Positions 9,331 to 18,907 of a stretch of 64,000 nucleotides of DNA are shown one piece after another. The stretch spans positions 186,001 to 250,000 of the forward strand of contig NZ_JAGSYI010000004.1 in the NCBI RefSeq assembly GCF_025685625.1, given 5' to 3'. The DNA is from Acidicapsa acidisoli. GTDB lineage: Bacteria; Acidobacteriota; Terriglobia; Terriglobales; Acidobacteriaceae. The position numbers and the translations under genes are program-made. Every line of letters begins with the position of its first letter. Position 1 is the first letter of the stretch. The notes beneath the pieces are model-generated. The model was given only the letters and a program-made list of their open reading frames with translations. It was not told the DNA's origin and did no database searches.

Positions 9331-10203
9331 GTGAGTAGTACTCAGACCAGCGCGGCGCCGGCAAGTGATGTGCGCACAATTTCGATTGCCCATAGTCCCG
9401 ACTCCGATGACGCCTTCATGTTCTATGGCTTGGCCACGAACAAGATTCGGGTGCCCGGTTTTCGCTTCACCCATACGCTTTGCGATATCGAAACGCTGAA
9501 TCGGCGGGCGATGGACGAGGCATTCTTCGATGTGACGGCTGTTTCTTTTCACGCCTATCCCTACATTCAGGACAAGTACACCCTGATGAGCTGCGGCGGC
9601 AGCGTGGGCGAAGGCTACGGCCCGATGGTCGTTTCGAGCAAGCCCCTCACGCCGGAAGACCTCACCAGTATCCGCGTCGCGGTGCCGGGAACTCTGACGA
9701 CGGCCTATCTCGCGCTCAAGATCTTCAATCCACAGATCGAGACGACGGTTGTTCCCTTCGATAAGATCATTCCCGAGATCCAGGCGGGCAATTTTGATGC
9801 CGGATTGATCATTCACGAGGGGCAGTTGACCTACGCTTCGAGCGGCCTTCGAAAAGTCATCGACCTGGGCGTCTGGTGGCGCGAGCAGACCGGGCTTGTG
9901 CTTCCTCTCGGCGGCAATGCCGTGCGCCGGAGCCTCGGACCTGAGACTCTGCACACTGTAACGCAGGCACTGCGCGACAGCATTCAGCATGGACTCGACA
10001 ATCGCGAGCAGGGCCTGGAATACGCAATGCAGTTCGCACGCGATCTGGATGCCTCTCTTGCGAATCGGTTTGTGAGCATGTACGTGAATGAACGCACGCT
10101 CAGCTACGGGCCGGACGGTCAGGAAGCGATTCGCAAACTGCTCGCGCTAGGCCATGAGCGGGGAATCATCCCGATTGAGCCCAAGGTGGATTTCGTCGAC
10201 TGA
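9331..10203 (+). CDS. mqnD: MqnD-like menaquinone biosynthesis protein (1,4-dihydroxy-6-naphthoate synthase family)
   Basis: A 290-residue protein with a periplasmic-binding-protein-like fold but no signal peptide. The N-terminal IAHSPDSDDAFMFYGL segment, the DVTAVSFHAYPYI block, GSVGEGYGPMVVS and GLIIHEGQLTY match MqnA/MqnD proteins of the futalosine pathway. The SPDSDDAFMFY segment fits MqnD, which cleaves the cyclic futalosine-derived intermediate, better than MqnA. The start is GTG 9331 with AGAAAGGA upstream. No other mqn gene is in the window. MqnA/MqnD confusion is possible. Confidence 0.8.
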   Translation: MSSTQTSAAPASDVRTISIAHSPDSDDAFMFYGLATNKIRVPGFRFTHTLCDIETLNRRAMDEAFFDVTAVSFHAYPYIQDKYTLMSCGGSVGEGYGPMVVSSKPLTPEDLTSIRVAVPGTLTTAYLALKIFNPQIETTVVPFDKIIPEIQAGNFDAGLIIHEGQLTYASSGLRKVIDLGVWWREQTGLVLPLGGNAVRRSLGPETLHTVTQALRDSIQHGLDNREQGLEYAMQFARDLDASLANRFVSMYVNERTLSYGPDGQEAIRKLLALGHERGIIPIEPKVDFVD

Positions 10204-10230
10204 TTTCTGAGCGCATCTCGCGGAAATCCA

Positions 10231-10267
10231 ACAGGGTGGCCTCATCGGTCGCCCTGTTTTGTTTTCT
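10231..10267 (+). terminator. Intrinsic terminator after mqnD
   Basis: An 11-bp hairpin (ACAGGGTGGCC / GGTCGCCCTGT, loop TCATC, two G-U pairs) is followed by TTTTGTTTTC. It starts 28 bases after the mqnD stop and is the best canonical rho-independent terminator in the window. Confidence 0.9.
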
Positions 10268-10371
10268 GTGCCCACGCAATTCAACGACGGCCTGGTCCGT
10301 TCTGCAACATGGGGCACCGTTCCGCAACAGGTTCGTTTCCTGCATGGCCTGCGCCGGTTAGCATCCGTGGC

Positions 10372-11583
10372 ATGAAAACCATGACTGCACTGCCAGGCAA
10401 ACGCTCCCACCTTCGGATCGCATCGATCTCGTCAATTTCATCAATCGCCACTATCGCCTCATTTGTACTGGCTTCGGTTGCGACCGTCCATGCTCAGGAG
10501 CCAATCAAGATTCCGATGATCGCGGATCGCTGGGAAGCGAACGGCAATGTTGAATTCACCCATGAGGACGGCTATCCCCTCGGGGTCATGAAGGTCACCA
10601 AGGGCGTCGCCGTGCTCAAGGACCTCGGATTCAAAGACGGGACGATCGAGTTTGACGTCATCCCCACTGGGCCGATGGGAGCCGGAATCGGCTTTCGACG
10701 GCGCGACGACGACACCTATGAGGACTTTTACCTAAGACCGAGGCCCAACTGCGAAGCGGCGCCCGATTGCATTCAATATGCCCCGCAGACTCATGGAGTG
10801 CTGCTCTGGGACGTATTTCCGCAGTATCAGGGGCCGGCTCCGGTGAAAGAAACCGAGGTGAATCACATCAAGCTCGTTGTCTCCGGACGCCGCATGAATA
10901 TTTTCGTCAACAGGCAAGAAAAACCGGCTCTGGCAATCGGCCGCCTCGAAGGCGATGTGCTGGAAGGCGGATTGCTGATGCAGGGACCAGGATCGTTTGC
11001 CAACCTGATGGTAATACCGGGCGCAGTCGAGGGCCTCACGCCGGAACCGGCGGCCGATCCTACCGCCGGAGACAAACGATTCCTGCGGAACTGGCTCGTC
11101 TCCCCCTCCGCCTCCCTTCCCGACGGCAAGGAACCGGTCTTTACCGAGATGCCGAACGCGTCGCAGCAATGGACATCCTTGAGCGCCGAACAGGGCGGCC
11201 TTATCAATCTCAGCCGTCAGATGGGTCTGCCGACTGGCAGAAAAGTTCGCGCTTTGGCCTGGTTGAAGACGGATATCGACTCGAATAAAGCCCAGACCAA
11301 GCAGGTTTCCATTGGATGGAGCCGGGAGATTTGGGTCTTTGTGAACGGGAAGCAGATCTACGCGGACAAGAATCTGTATCAGCCGCCAACCGCGCGGAAG
11401 AAACCGGACGGGCGGCTCTCACTGGAGAACGGATCGTTCAATCTGCCGCTGCAAAAGGGGAAGAACGAGATCGCCGTTGCGCTGGCAAACAACTTCTACG
11501 GCTGGGGCTTGGAACTACGGCTCGATGATGTCGCAGGAGTCCGATTTACACCAGCCGGAAACGCGATGTCGGCGCAGAAGTGA
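10372..11583 (+). CDS. Secreted protein with a LamG/DUF1080-like beta-sandwich domain
   Basis: A 403-residue protein with an N-terminal signal peptide ending near VATVHA-QEP. Residues about 50-220 (DRWEANGNVEF, GTIEFDVIPTGPMGAGIGFRRRDD, NIFVNRQEKPAL, GGLLMQGPGSFANLMV) look like the laminin-G/3-keto-disaccharide hydrolase (DUF1080) sandwich found in many acidobacterial exported proteins. The C-terminal part (REIWVFVNGKQIYADKN and EIAVALANNFYGWGLELRLDD) resembles a carbohydrate-binding jelly-roll. ATG 10372 was chosen because it begins the signal peptide. It may bind or cleave a glycan outside the cell. The LytS-type kinase gene starts 37 bases downstream, so the two may be cotranscribed. Confidence 0.65.
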   Translation: MKTMTALPGKRSHLRIASISSISSIATIASFVLASVATVHAQEPIKIPMIADRWEANGNVEFTHEDGYPLGVMKVTKGVAVLKDLGFKDGTIEFDVIPTGPMGAGIGFRRRDDDTYEDFYLRPRPNCEAAPDCIQYAPQTHGVLLWDVFPQYQGPAPVKETEVNHIKLVVSGRRMNIFVNRQEKPALAIGRLEGDVLEGGLLMQGPGSFANLMVIPGAVEGLTPEPAADPTAGDKRFLRNWLVSPSASLPDGKEPVFTEMPNASQQWTSLSAEQGGLINLSRQMGLPTGRKVRALAWLKTDIDSNKAQTKQVSIGWSREIWVFVNGKQIYADKNLYQPPTARKKPDGRLSLENGSFNLPLQKGKNEIAVALANNFYGWGLELRLDDVAGVRFTPAGNAMSAQK

Positions 11584-11620
11584 TGCTCCCGCATCTTGCC
11601 GCCCGCAAGGAATGGGCTTT

Positions 11621-12793
11621 ATGGTTCAAAATACCCTGAGGCCCAAATCGCTGATGCTCCTTGCCTCCAATAAGAATCCCAGCATGGCCGCCCGATGGGC
11701 CACGCGCGTAACTCTGGCCGTCGCAATCTGGACTGCAATCGGCCTGGTCTTTGCGCTGCCCAGCCTTGCGGCTGGCGGCCACTGGCGGCCGCAGTTGCTC
11801 GCTTCGCTGGCGCAGTGGTGGTCCTGGGGTCTGCTGGCTCCCGCGATTGTTGCGGTCGACCAGTGGCTGCCCTTTTCGAGCAAACAACCGGTGTGGCGCG
11901 TTGTCGCTCATCTCTTCCTGAGCCTGGCGTTCACCGCCGTGTATGTCTACCTGTTTGCGATGGTGATCGCGATGATGGGGCTAGGGCCATGGTCGCGCCT
12001 GTTCGGTCTGCAACTGCTGATCGGCGCCGTTCGCGGCATGTTCCTCTGGAGCGTGCTTGTCTATTGCCTGATCGTCGGTGTCTGGCAGGCGTATCTCTAT
12101 CATCAGCGCTATCTTTCCGGCGAGCTGCGCATGGAGCGGCTTGAGCGAAGCTTCAGCGAGGCGCGGCTCAACGCACTGCGCATGCAGCTCGATCCGCATT
12201 TTCTCTTCAACGCGCTCAACACCATCTCCGCGCAAGTAGAACGAGAGCCGCGTCTGGCTCGCCAGATGATCGAGCATCTCGGCGACCTCTTGCGCCTGTC
12301 TCTTGAAAACAAGGACCGGCAGGAAGTTCCTCTTCTCGAAGAGATGGCGTTTCTCGAGCATTACCTGGCCATCCAGAGGATCCGGTTTGGCGACCGTCTG
12401 CGCTTTGACACAAACATTGCGCAGGAAGTGAAGTACTCGCTCGTTCCCTGCCTGATTGTGCAGCCGCTGGTAGAGAATGCGATCCGGCATGGAATCTCAT
12501 CGCGAGCCACCGGTGGCAGGGTATCCGTGATGGCCCAGCGAATCGAAGAACAAATTGAGATTCGCGTGACGGATGATGGCGTCGGATTGCCTCCTGGCTG
12601 GACTCTGGAAACCTCGGCAGGACTGGGATTGTCGGTAACACGGGAGCGGATTCGAGGGCTTCATCCGGACGGCCGGTTCGTGGTGCGGCGGCTGCGCAGC
12701 GGTGGCACCGAGGCGCTGATTCAATTGCCCCTTCGCTTCAGCCCTGAAACCGATGCGGCAAGAGAGGCAGGCCATGATTCTGCCGCAGACTGA
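11621..12793 (+). CDS. LytS-type sensor histidine kinase (His_kinase/HATPase_c)
   Basis: A 390-residue membrane kinase. Four or so hydrophobic helices occupy the first ~170 residues. They are followed by a His-kinase domain with the motif LDPHFLFNALNTI (phosphorylated His) and an ATPase domain with VQPLVENAIRHG (N box), DDGVGLP (G1) and GLGLSVTRERI (G2). This is the LytS/YehU class that pairs with LytTR response regulators. The start ATG 11621 has AAGGA nine bases upstream; ATG 11612 is less well spaced. Its stop overlaps the start of the LytTR regulator by 20 bases, indicating translational coupling. Confidence 0.88.
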   Translation: MVQNTLRPKSLMLLASNKNPSMAARWATRVTLAVAIWTAIGLVFALPSLAAGGHWRPQLLASLAQWWSWGLLAPAIVAVDQWLPFSSKQPVWRVVAHLFLSLAFTAVYVYLFAMVIAMMGLGPWSRLFGLQLLIGAVRGMFLWSVLVYCLIVGVWQAYLYHQRYLSGELRMERLERSFSEARLNALRMQLDPHFLFNALNTISAQVEREPRLARQMIEHLGDLLRLSLENKDRQEVPLLEEMAFLEHYLAIQRIRFGDRLRFDTNIAQEVKYSLVPCLIVQPLVENAIRHGISSRATGGRVSVMAQRIEEQIEIRVTDDGVGLPPGWTLETSAGLGLSVTRERIRGLHPDGRFVVRRLRSGGTEALIQLPLRFSPETDAAREAGHDSAAD

Positions 12794-13606
12794 CAGGATT
12801 TCCGTGCTTGTGGTGGATGACGAATCTCCAGCGCGGCAGCGGCTGGCGGATTTGCTGCGCAAGGATACGCTCGTAGGCTTGATCCTCGAAGCCGAAAACG
12901 GAGTGTCCGCCCTGGCGCAATCGAGAAAGGACGTCCGGATCTCATTTTTCTGGATGTTCAAATGCCGGAACTGGATGGACTCGGAGTTCTGGATGAATTG
13001 ATGGACGCCGTCGGGCCGGAGGCGATGCCGCTCACGATCTTCGTGACCGCCTACGATCAACATGCGGTGCGGGCATTTGAAGCGAACGCGCTTGATTATC
13101 TGCTGAAACCCTTCAGCGACGAGCGATTTGAAGCAACGATGGCGCGGGTGAAAAACCGGCTCAAAAACCAGCTAGACCAGCGCAGCCTGCATGAATTCGG
13201 CCAGCGGCTGATGCAAATGATCGCAGCAAAACCCTCCGCTCCAAGACGGCTCGACCGGCTCGTCGTTAAGTCTGGCGGGGCCACGCGATTTGTGCGGGTC
13301 GCCGAGATCGACTGGATCGAGGCGGCCGGAGTCTATGTCACTCTTCACCTCAACTCCAATTTCGCTCCCAAATCCGCAGGGACCGAGATACTCTATCGCT
13401 CCTCGCTGGCAGAGCTAGCCGAGCGGCTCGATCCGGCGAGATTCATCCGCGTGCATCGTTCGACCATCGTGAACATCGAAAGCATTCTGCAACTCGAACC
13501 AATCTCCCATGGGGAGTTCGATGTTGTGTTGAAGAGCGGAGCGCGCACGAGAATTAGCCGCAGCTATCGCGCCCAGCTTGAAGAACGCCTCGGACAGTCT
13601 CTCTGA
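12774..13606 (+). pseudogene. LytTR response regulator gene interrupted by a -1 frameshift
   Basis: The first frame (from ATG 12774) encodes a receiver start with SVLVVDDESPARQRLADLL and then runs into nonsense from about 12931, ending at 13001. The second frame resumes DLIFLDVQMPELDGLGV, includes the TAYDQHAVRAFEANALDYLLKPF receiver end, and continues into an intact LytTR DNA-binding domain (RFVRVAEIDWIEAAGVYVTL through IRVHRSTIVNI). Adding one C near 12931-12933 would join the frames as KDRPDLIFLDVQMPELDG. This is either a real mutation that removes the regulator or a single-base assembly error; both protein halves look well conserved. It would normally receive phosphate from the upstream kinase on the Asp of FLDVQMP. 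Confidence 0.85.
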
Positions 13607-13706
13607 CGCAACCGGACCAGATCAGAGAAATCATCGAGGGATTAGGACATCTTAAATCAGTCCCAGAATTATTAAGGAAAATCTAATTTCGTCCGATAGG
13701 CAATGC

Positions 13707-14741
13707 ATGGGAAAGACCATGCAATTCACTTCTCCAATTACTTCTGGCCGCAGCGGATGGGCGGTGCTGCTGGCCTCGCCGGACCCGGTGCTGGCATCGG
13801 ATCTGCGCAGGATCTTGCAGTCGCTCGGTCTGCATGTCGAAACGGTGACAGATGGAAAGTCCGCCATCGGCGCAATGCGGACGACCGACGGCTCGGCGGT
13901 AATTCTGCTGGATGTGCGGCTTCCCGGCGTGGCGAATGGAGAGCTTCTGGCCGCAATGCTTGAATCGGGCGTGCGCAAGCGATGCGCCGTCGCACTGATT
14001 GCGGATCAGGTTTCCGACGAGTGGATTGCCCGGCTGCGCGAAGGAGCTATCGACGATATTGTGCCCCGCGGCGCAGACGCTGTCTCCTGGAGCACTCACC
14101 TGAGCACCATGCGGCGAGGCCACGAACTCTACTGCGAACTCGAACAGCTCCGCCAGGTTGCTTCAATCGATGTCCGGCACGACCGCGTGACGGGAGCGCT
14201 CCATCGGGAGACGATGCTGACACTTCTCTTTCGCGAGACGGATCGAGTACAACGGTTGCAAGGTTCGTTGAGCGTCGTGCTCTTTGACATCGATGACTTC
14301 GGGCACTGGAACAAGGAGCTGGGGCGCGACGCCTGCGACGGTCTGCTGCGCGAAGTGGCCGATCGAACCGGGCGCATCCTGCGCAGCTACGATCTGCTGG
14401 GACGGACCGGAAAAGACGAATTTCTGATGGCTCTACCGGGTTGCAGCACCATTAACGCCACGATGATGGCGGAGCGCCTGCGCATGGAGGTCTTTGGTGA
14501 CCCGTTTCTCGTAAAAGACGAGCCAGGCGAAGCAATCTCGGTGACATTGACTGCTTGCTGCGCCGTCGCTTCCAGCCGCGGACGGTCGCCTGTCGTGGTG
14601 TTGCGCGAGGCGGAGCAGACCTTGGCTCTGGCAAAACGGTCAGGCCCGGGAACGATTCGCTGCGCTCACGACTCCTCGCTGCCAGGAGAGACCGGTGCAG
14701 AATTCCCCATGCTTTACCCGGAGACTGAAGCATTGGCGTAA
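13707..14741 (+). CDS. Receiver-GGDEF protein (putative diguanylate cyclase with GKDEF site)
   Basis: A 344-residue soluble protein. Residues about 17-135 form a CheY-like receiver with phosphoacceptor Asp69 in ILLDVRLPG. Residues about 155-320 form a GGDEF domain with FDIDDFGHWNKELGRDACD (193-211). The active-site motif reads GKDEF (235-239) instead of GGDEF, with an RxxD inhibitory site (RSYD, 226-229) at the usual spacing. Lysine at the second glycine usually impairs GTP binding, so activity is uncertain and it may act as a c-di-GMP sensor. Starts at 13707 or 13719 are both plausible. It is codirectional with the LytS/LytTR genes 100 bp upstream. Confidence 0.82.
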   Translation: MGKTMQFTSPITSGRSGWAVLLASPDPVLASDLRRILQSLGLHVETVTDGKSAIGAMRTTDGSAVILLDVRLPGVANGELLAAMLESGVRKRCAVALIADQVSDEWIARLREGAIDDIVPRGADAVSWSTHLSTMRRGHELYCELEQLRQVASIDVRHDRVTGALHRETMLTLLFRETDRVQRLQGSLSVVLFDIDDFGHWNKELGRDACDGLLREVADRTGRILRSYDLLGRTGKDEFLMALPGCSTINATMMAERLRMEVFGDPFLVKDEPGEAISVTLTACCAVASSRGRSPVVVLREAEQTLALAKRSGPGTIRCAHDSSLPGETGAEFPMLYPETEALA

Positions 14742-14850
14742 ACCAGCAGAGGCCAGATGAGTCCAATCCGGTTGGGAGCAGACCCCGGTAGCCCGGGAAT
14801 CAACACTCTCCGCCACCCAGCCGCGATAGACTCAAGGCAGGCCATCGTCT

Positions 14851-17283
14851 GTGCGCATTCTGACCCGCTACATTCTCGGTGAAATCTCCTCGCACTCAGC
14901 TATAGGCTGTGCTCTGTTCACCTTCATTCTCTTCATGAAGCCACTCGAACAGATTCTGGAGATGGTGGTCCGGAACAGCTCCAGCTTCATGACTGTCCTC
15001 CAGTTGTTTCTCTTCACACTGCCCAATACCTTCCTGGTCAGCATCCCGATGGCCGTCCTGGTGGGTGTTTTGCTGGGCCTTAGCCGCTTGGCGGCCGACT
15101 CAGAGATCACGGCAATGCGGGCCTCCGGCTTCGGAATCTGGTATTTCGTCCGGGTGGCATCCGTAATAGCGATCCTCGGCACAGCGTTGGGCCTGGTGAA
15201 CTCGCTGTACGTCGAACCGCGCGCCAACCAGGCCATTCTGGACCTGCAAAAGGACCTCGAATCCTCGCAGGCATCCTTCGAGATCCAGCCGCGCGTCTTC
15301 TACGAGGACTTCAAGAACACCGTCGTCTACGTCCAGGATGTCGTTTCAGGGACCGGCGCCTCGAACTGGAAACGCCTGTTCATCGCCGATGTCACCGATC
15401 CGACGGCCCCCGGCATCACCACTGCGGAGAGCGCCACGGTCGCTCAAAGCGGTGGTGGGGGCGGCGGAAAAAACAGCGGTGAAGGCATGCTCATCCGGCT
15501 GCGCAACGGCACAAAGCATGAGATGGTGCCCAGCCAACCGGGCCAATACAATCTGTCAACCTTCACAGTCACCGATGCACCCCTGATCTTCAGCCCGCAA
15601 AGCGAAATCTCCCTGGGCCGCATGGACACGCCACTTTATGCGCTGGGCAATCGCCAGTTGCTCGAACTCTCGCACGGTCCGGACGGGAAGCGCTACCTGA
15701 TCGAACTCAACCGGCGCTTTGCCTATCCCGTCGCCTGCCTCGTGCTGATGCTGATCGGAGTTCCGCTCGGAACGGCGGCTCGTCGCGGCGGCAAGAGCGG
15801 AGGCATGATCTTCACCCTGCTGCTCGTGCTCGTCTACTATCTGCTGTCGAACTTCGGTATCGCTTGGGCGAAACAAGGGCGGCTTCCCGCTTTTGCCGGA
15901 GTCTGGCTAGCGAACTTCGTCTTTGCCGCCGCCGGACTTTTCCTGCTGAGCCAATTGGCCTCGGGTGGAGCAGTGCTCGCCACGGTCACTTCCTGGTTTT
16001 CGCGTGCGCCAAAGCCACAGCCGAATGCTGCCGAAGAAGCATCGAACGGAAACGCCGATTCAAACAGCCCGTTGGTGGAATCCTCGGACGCCGGTTGGCA
16101 GACTTCCCTGAAGGCTCGCTATCGCCGTCGATTCCACCCTAAGCTTGCCCGCTCTCTGAATCGATTCAAACCGCGCGGATTTCCCCTAATTCTCGACGAG
16201 TACGTCCTGAAAGAGTTTCTCAAGATGTTCCTGATGGTGCTGGCCGGGCTCGTGATGATTCTTCTGGTCTTCACGTTCTTTGAACTCATCGGCGACATAC
16301 TGCGCAACCACACGAATCTGACCACGGTAGGCGACTACCTGGTGAACCTGACGCCCAGCATGATCTACCAGATCACCCCGCTAAGCGTACTGCTGGCGGT
16401 GCTCGTAACCTTCAACCTCTTCAATCGCAGCAGCGAACTTATCGCCATGAAGGCGACCGGAATCAGCCTCTACAGGCTGGTGATTCCCGTTTTCGTGATC
16501 TCCGCTCTTTTGGCTGCCGGACTCTTTGCCTTCGACCAGTACTACCTGCCGCAAGCCAATCGCAAGCAGGAGGCCCTGCGCAACATCATCAAGGGTAAAC
16601 CGGCTCAGACCACGCTGAATCCCGACCAGAAGTGGATCGTCGGGCAACAGCATCCAGGCGAACCGGAGCGCATTTTCTACTATCAGTTCTTCGACCCGGA
16701 TCAGAACGCCTTCGCCAACCTCACTCTGTTTGAATTCGACCCAGTCACCTTTGCGCTCACCAAGCGCATCTACGCCGAGCGCGTGGCATGGGACGAAGAT
16801 CAGCACGCCTGGGTCTTCGATCACGGCTGGGAACGGACCATGGAGGGAACGAACGTGAGCTTCCGCGAGTTCCCCAGCGCCACCTTCGCCGAGGTGCGCG
16901 AAGAGCCCGGCTACTTCAAGAAAGAGAACCTGCAGTCGCAGGAGATGAACTTCGGCCAACTCGACCGCTACATCAGCGACCTGCGGCAGAGCGGCTTCGA
17001 TACCATGCGCCTGCGCGTGCAGCTCTATCACAAGCTCGCCTACCCGCTGGTGACGATTGTGATGGCGGTGCTGGCAATTCCCTTCGCGCTCTCCATGGGC
17101 CGCCGCGGTTCGCTGACCGGCGTAGCATGGGGCATCGGAATCGCCCTTGGGTACTGGGTGGCCGCCGGGTTGTTTGACGCCATGGGCAGCTCCAACCTGC
17201 TGCCCGCCGCCATCGCCGCCTGGTCACCGGATATCCTTTTCGGACTGACCGGCGGCTATCTGCTGCTGCGTACCCCGACTTAG
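14851..17283 (+). CDS. Fused LptF-LptG lipopolysaccharide export permease
   Basis: An 810-residue inner-membrane protein made of two YjgP/YjgQ (LptF/LptG) permease units in tandem. Unit one (residues 1 to ~395) begins MRILTRYILGEI and ends with three TM helices near GTAARRGGKSGG. A polar linker (~395-440) follows. Unit two begins FPLILDEYVLKEFLKMFLMV and ends GYLLLRTPT. Each unit has the expected pattern of two TM helices, a periplasmic beta-jellyroll and more TM helices. In E. coli, LptF and LptG are separate ~360-residue proteins that pair with the LptB ATPase to extract LPS from the membrane; here one chain could supply both. GTG start, with AGGCAGG upstream. Confidence 0.88.
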   Translation: MRILTRYILGEISSHSAIGCALFTFILFMKPLEQILEMVVRNSSSFMTVLQLFLFTLPNTFLVSIPMAVLVGVLLGLSRLAADSEITAMRASGFGIWYFVRVASVIAILGTALGLVNSLYVEPRANQAILDLQKDLESSQASFEIQPRVFYEDFKNTVVYVQDVVSGTGASNWKRLFIADVTDPTAPGITTAESATVAQSGGGGGGKNSGEGMLIRLRNGTKHEMVPSQPGQYNLSTFTVTDAPLIFSPQSEISLGRMDTPLYALGNRQLLELSHGPDGKRYLIELNRRFAYPVACLVLMLIGVPLGTAARRGGKSGGMIFTLLLVLVYYLLSNFGIAWAKQGRLPAFAGVWLANFVFAAAGLFLLSQLASGGAVLATVTSWFSRAPKPQPNAAEEASNGNADSNSPLVESSDAGWQTSLKARYRRRFHPKLARSLNRFKPRGFPLILDEYVLKEFLKMFLMVLAGLVMILLVFTFFELIGDILRNHTNLTTVGDYLVNLTPSMIYQITPLSVLLAVLVTFNLFNRSSELIAMKATGISLYRLVIPVFVISALLAAGLFAFDQYYLPQANRKQEALRNIIKGKPAQTTLNPDQKWIVGQQHPGEPERIFYYQFFDPDQNAFANLTLFEFDPVTFALTKRIYAERVAWDEDQHAWVFDHGWERTMEGTNVSFREFPSATFAEVREEPGYFKKENLQSQEMNFGQLDRYISDLRQSGFDTMRLRVQLYHKLAYPLVTIVMAVLAIPFALSMGRRGSLTGVAWGIGIALGYWVAAGLFDAMGSSNLLPAAIAAWSPDILFGLTGGYLLLRTPT

Positions 17284-17298
17284 TGCCTCGCCAGATTT

Positions 17299-17341
17299 GG
17301 CCGGTTTCCCCGTTCGACGTTTCAACGGATGGAAACCGGCC
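17299..17341. terminator. Bidirectional hairpin between convergent genes
   Basis: An 11-bp perfect stem (GGCCGGTTTCC / GGAAACCGGCC) encloses a second small stem (CCGTT/AACGG). It sits exactly between the converging lptFG and beta-helix genes, so it probably ends both transcripts, although no clear U-tract follows on either strand. Confidence 0.65.
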
Positions 17342-17357
17342 GCACTAATCATGAAGA

Positions 17358-18719
17358 TCAGTGATGATCTCCGCGCCCGTCGTCATCATCGGCGACGGGA
17401 TTGTGAAGCCACGGAGTGAAGAGAAGATTGGTTCCGCTCGTCGTTGTGCATCCCTTCCAGCCCGGACCTGCGGCGCATCCCCAGTAATTTTCAGTGACGT
17501 TAATGTGACCGGTGCATGCTGCTCCGTCAAAAGCGCAAATATTGGCGACGCCGACATGTCCGCCGAGCAGGTCGTTGAGATGCGCGTCTACCGTGCCGGG
17601 CGTATTGACCGCAATATCCACATCCTCGTCGCGGATTACGTTCTGCGAAATGATCGTGCCCCAAACCGGAGAACCGCCTCCGCCACTGTTGATGTTGATG
17701 CCCACCCGGCCAGGGGTGGCTGTATCGTCTACGTCAGCCAGGTTTCCCGCCACGTAGTTGCCGATGATCATGTTGCCGTCCATGTTGTCCGCCGGTGCTC
17801 CAAAAGCCGGGCCGACATGGGTATGAAGCGAGACCCCACCGATACCGTTCCCGGTCAGTGAGTTGTGAATGATCACGTTGTCCGATGCCCGGCCAGGACC
17901 GTTGCCATCCGAAAACAGGCCAACTCCCGCGCCGCCGACTTTCACTCCGTTATCGGCAGAAATGTTTTCGGCAATTGTGTTGTGATCGACGCCAAAGTGA
18001 GGTGCAAAGTGAGGCGGCGTCGAGCCAACCGGCGGATGCGAAGCCAGCACGATTCCGCAGTCCAGCGGGTTGTCCTTGACCGTATTGTGAATGATGAGAT
18101 TGTCGTGGGTCTCCGCCGTCTCATCGCTGAGCAGGATGCCGTCGGCATTCCCCGTCATGAGGTTGCCTGAAGCAATCGACCCCTCCACCCCGATAAAGTG
18201 AAGCGCGCCGCCACAGTCGCCGTTCTCATCCGTCTCAAATGCGGGCTGTCCTGCACAACCACTCGCAACCGGCGAGAAGACAGGGCCAAATTTGTCGTTG
18301 TCAATCATGCGATTGTCGCGAACTGTGACGTCCGAAGCGCTTACGACCAGGACAGCTTCATATTGCGCATTCTCAACCGTGAATCCGGCAACCGTCACAT
18401 GGCGGAGGCCGGGATTATCGTACCCGTCGACAAAGATGCCGTTTTCCAACCCAGTGGCGTCAATGATGGTTCTCTCGGCGCCCGCGCCGATCAGGGACAG
18501 GGGAATGCCAATCACGACATCCTCCTTGTACGTACCCGCTCGAACCTCAATCACGTCGTTCGCCGAAGCGTGACTGACCGCCGACTGAATCTTGGAGTAG
18601 CAACCGCTGGAACCTCCCTGGTTGACACAGAGGGTTGCGGACATACCGATCTGACAGATGACCGCAAACAGGGAGGCACAACACACGATGAGCGCCGACT
18701 TTCGCCGAATTTCAGGCAT
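17358..18719 (-). CDS. Secreted right-handed parallel beta-helix protein (NosD/pectate-lyase-like)
   Basis: A 453-residue protein with a signal peptide (MPEIRRKSALIVCCASLFAV...). After it come SKIQSAVSHASANDVIEVRAGTY and repeated short beta-strand rungs rich in the pattern (V/I)xxNxI, for example HDNLIIHNTVKDNPLDCGIV and DHNTIAENI. This is the right-handed parallel beta-helix of NosD/PbH1-repeat proteins. Such folds bind or cleave polysaccharides; no catalytic lyase residues could be assigned. The C-terminus ends in a His/Asp-rich tail (DDDDGRGDHH). The start ATG 18719 has AGAGGAG upstream and begins the signal peptide. Confidence 0.75.
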   Translation of the reverse strand: MPEIRRKSALIVCCASLFAVICQIGMSATLCVNQGGSSGCYSKIQSAVSHASANDVIEVRAGTYKEDVVIGIPLSLIGAGAERTIIDATGLENGIFVDGYDNPGLRHVTVAGFTVENAQYEAVLVVSASDVTVRDNRMIDNDKFGPVFSPVASGCAGQPAFETDENGDCGGALHFIGVEGSIASGNLMTGNADGILLSDETAETHDNLIIHNTVKDNPLDCGIVLASHPPVGSTPPHFAPHFGVDHNTIAENISADNGVKVGGAGVGLFSDGNGPGRASDNVIIHNSLTGNGIGGVSLHTHVGPAFGAPADNMDGNMIIGNYVAGNLADVDDTATPGRVGININSGGGGSPVWGTIISQNVIRDEDVDIAVNTPGTVDAHLNDLLGGHVGVANICAFDGAACTGHINVTENYWGCAAGPGWKGCTTTSGTNLLFTPWLHNPVADDDDGRGDHH

Positions 18720-18907
18720 AGGAACTCCTCTTTCTGGGGGAGGACGGCATCCTTGCACGGTTTCCCGGCATTGGCAAGGTAAATATACGACACGAATGTC
18801 ATATATCTGCCTGCACGCTTCTGTCCTGCCCTCTGCCTGAAAGCCGACCAGCGGGGCCATTGGAAGCGCGGTCCGGAGATTGGCATGCAGCCCGGTACAA
18901 TGACAAT

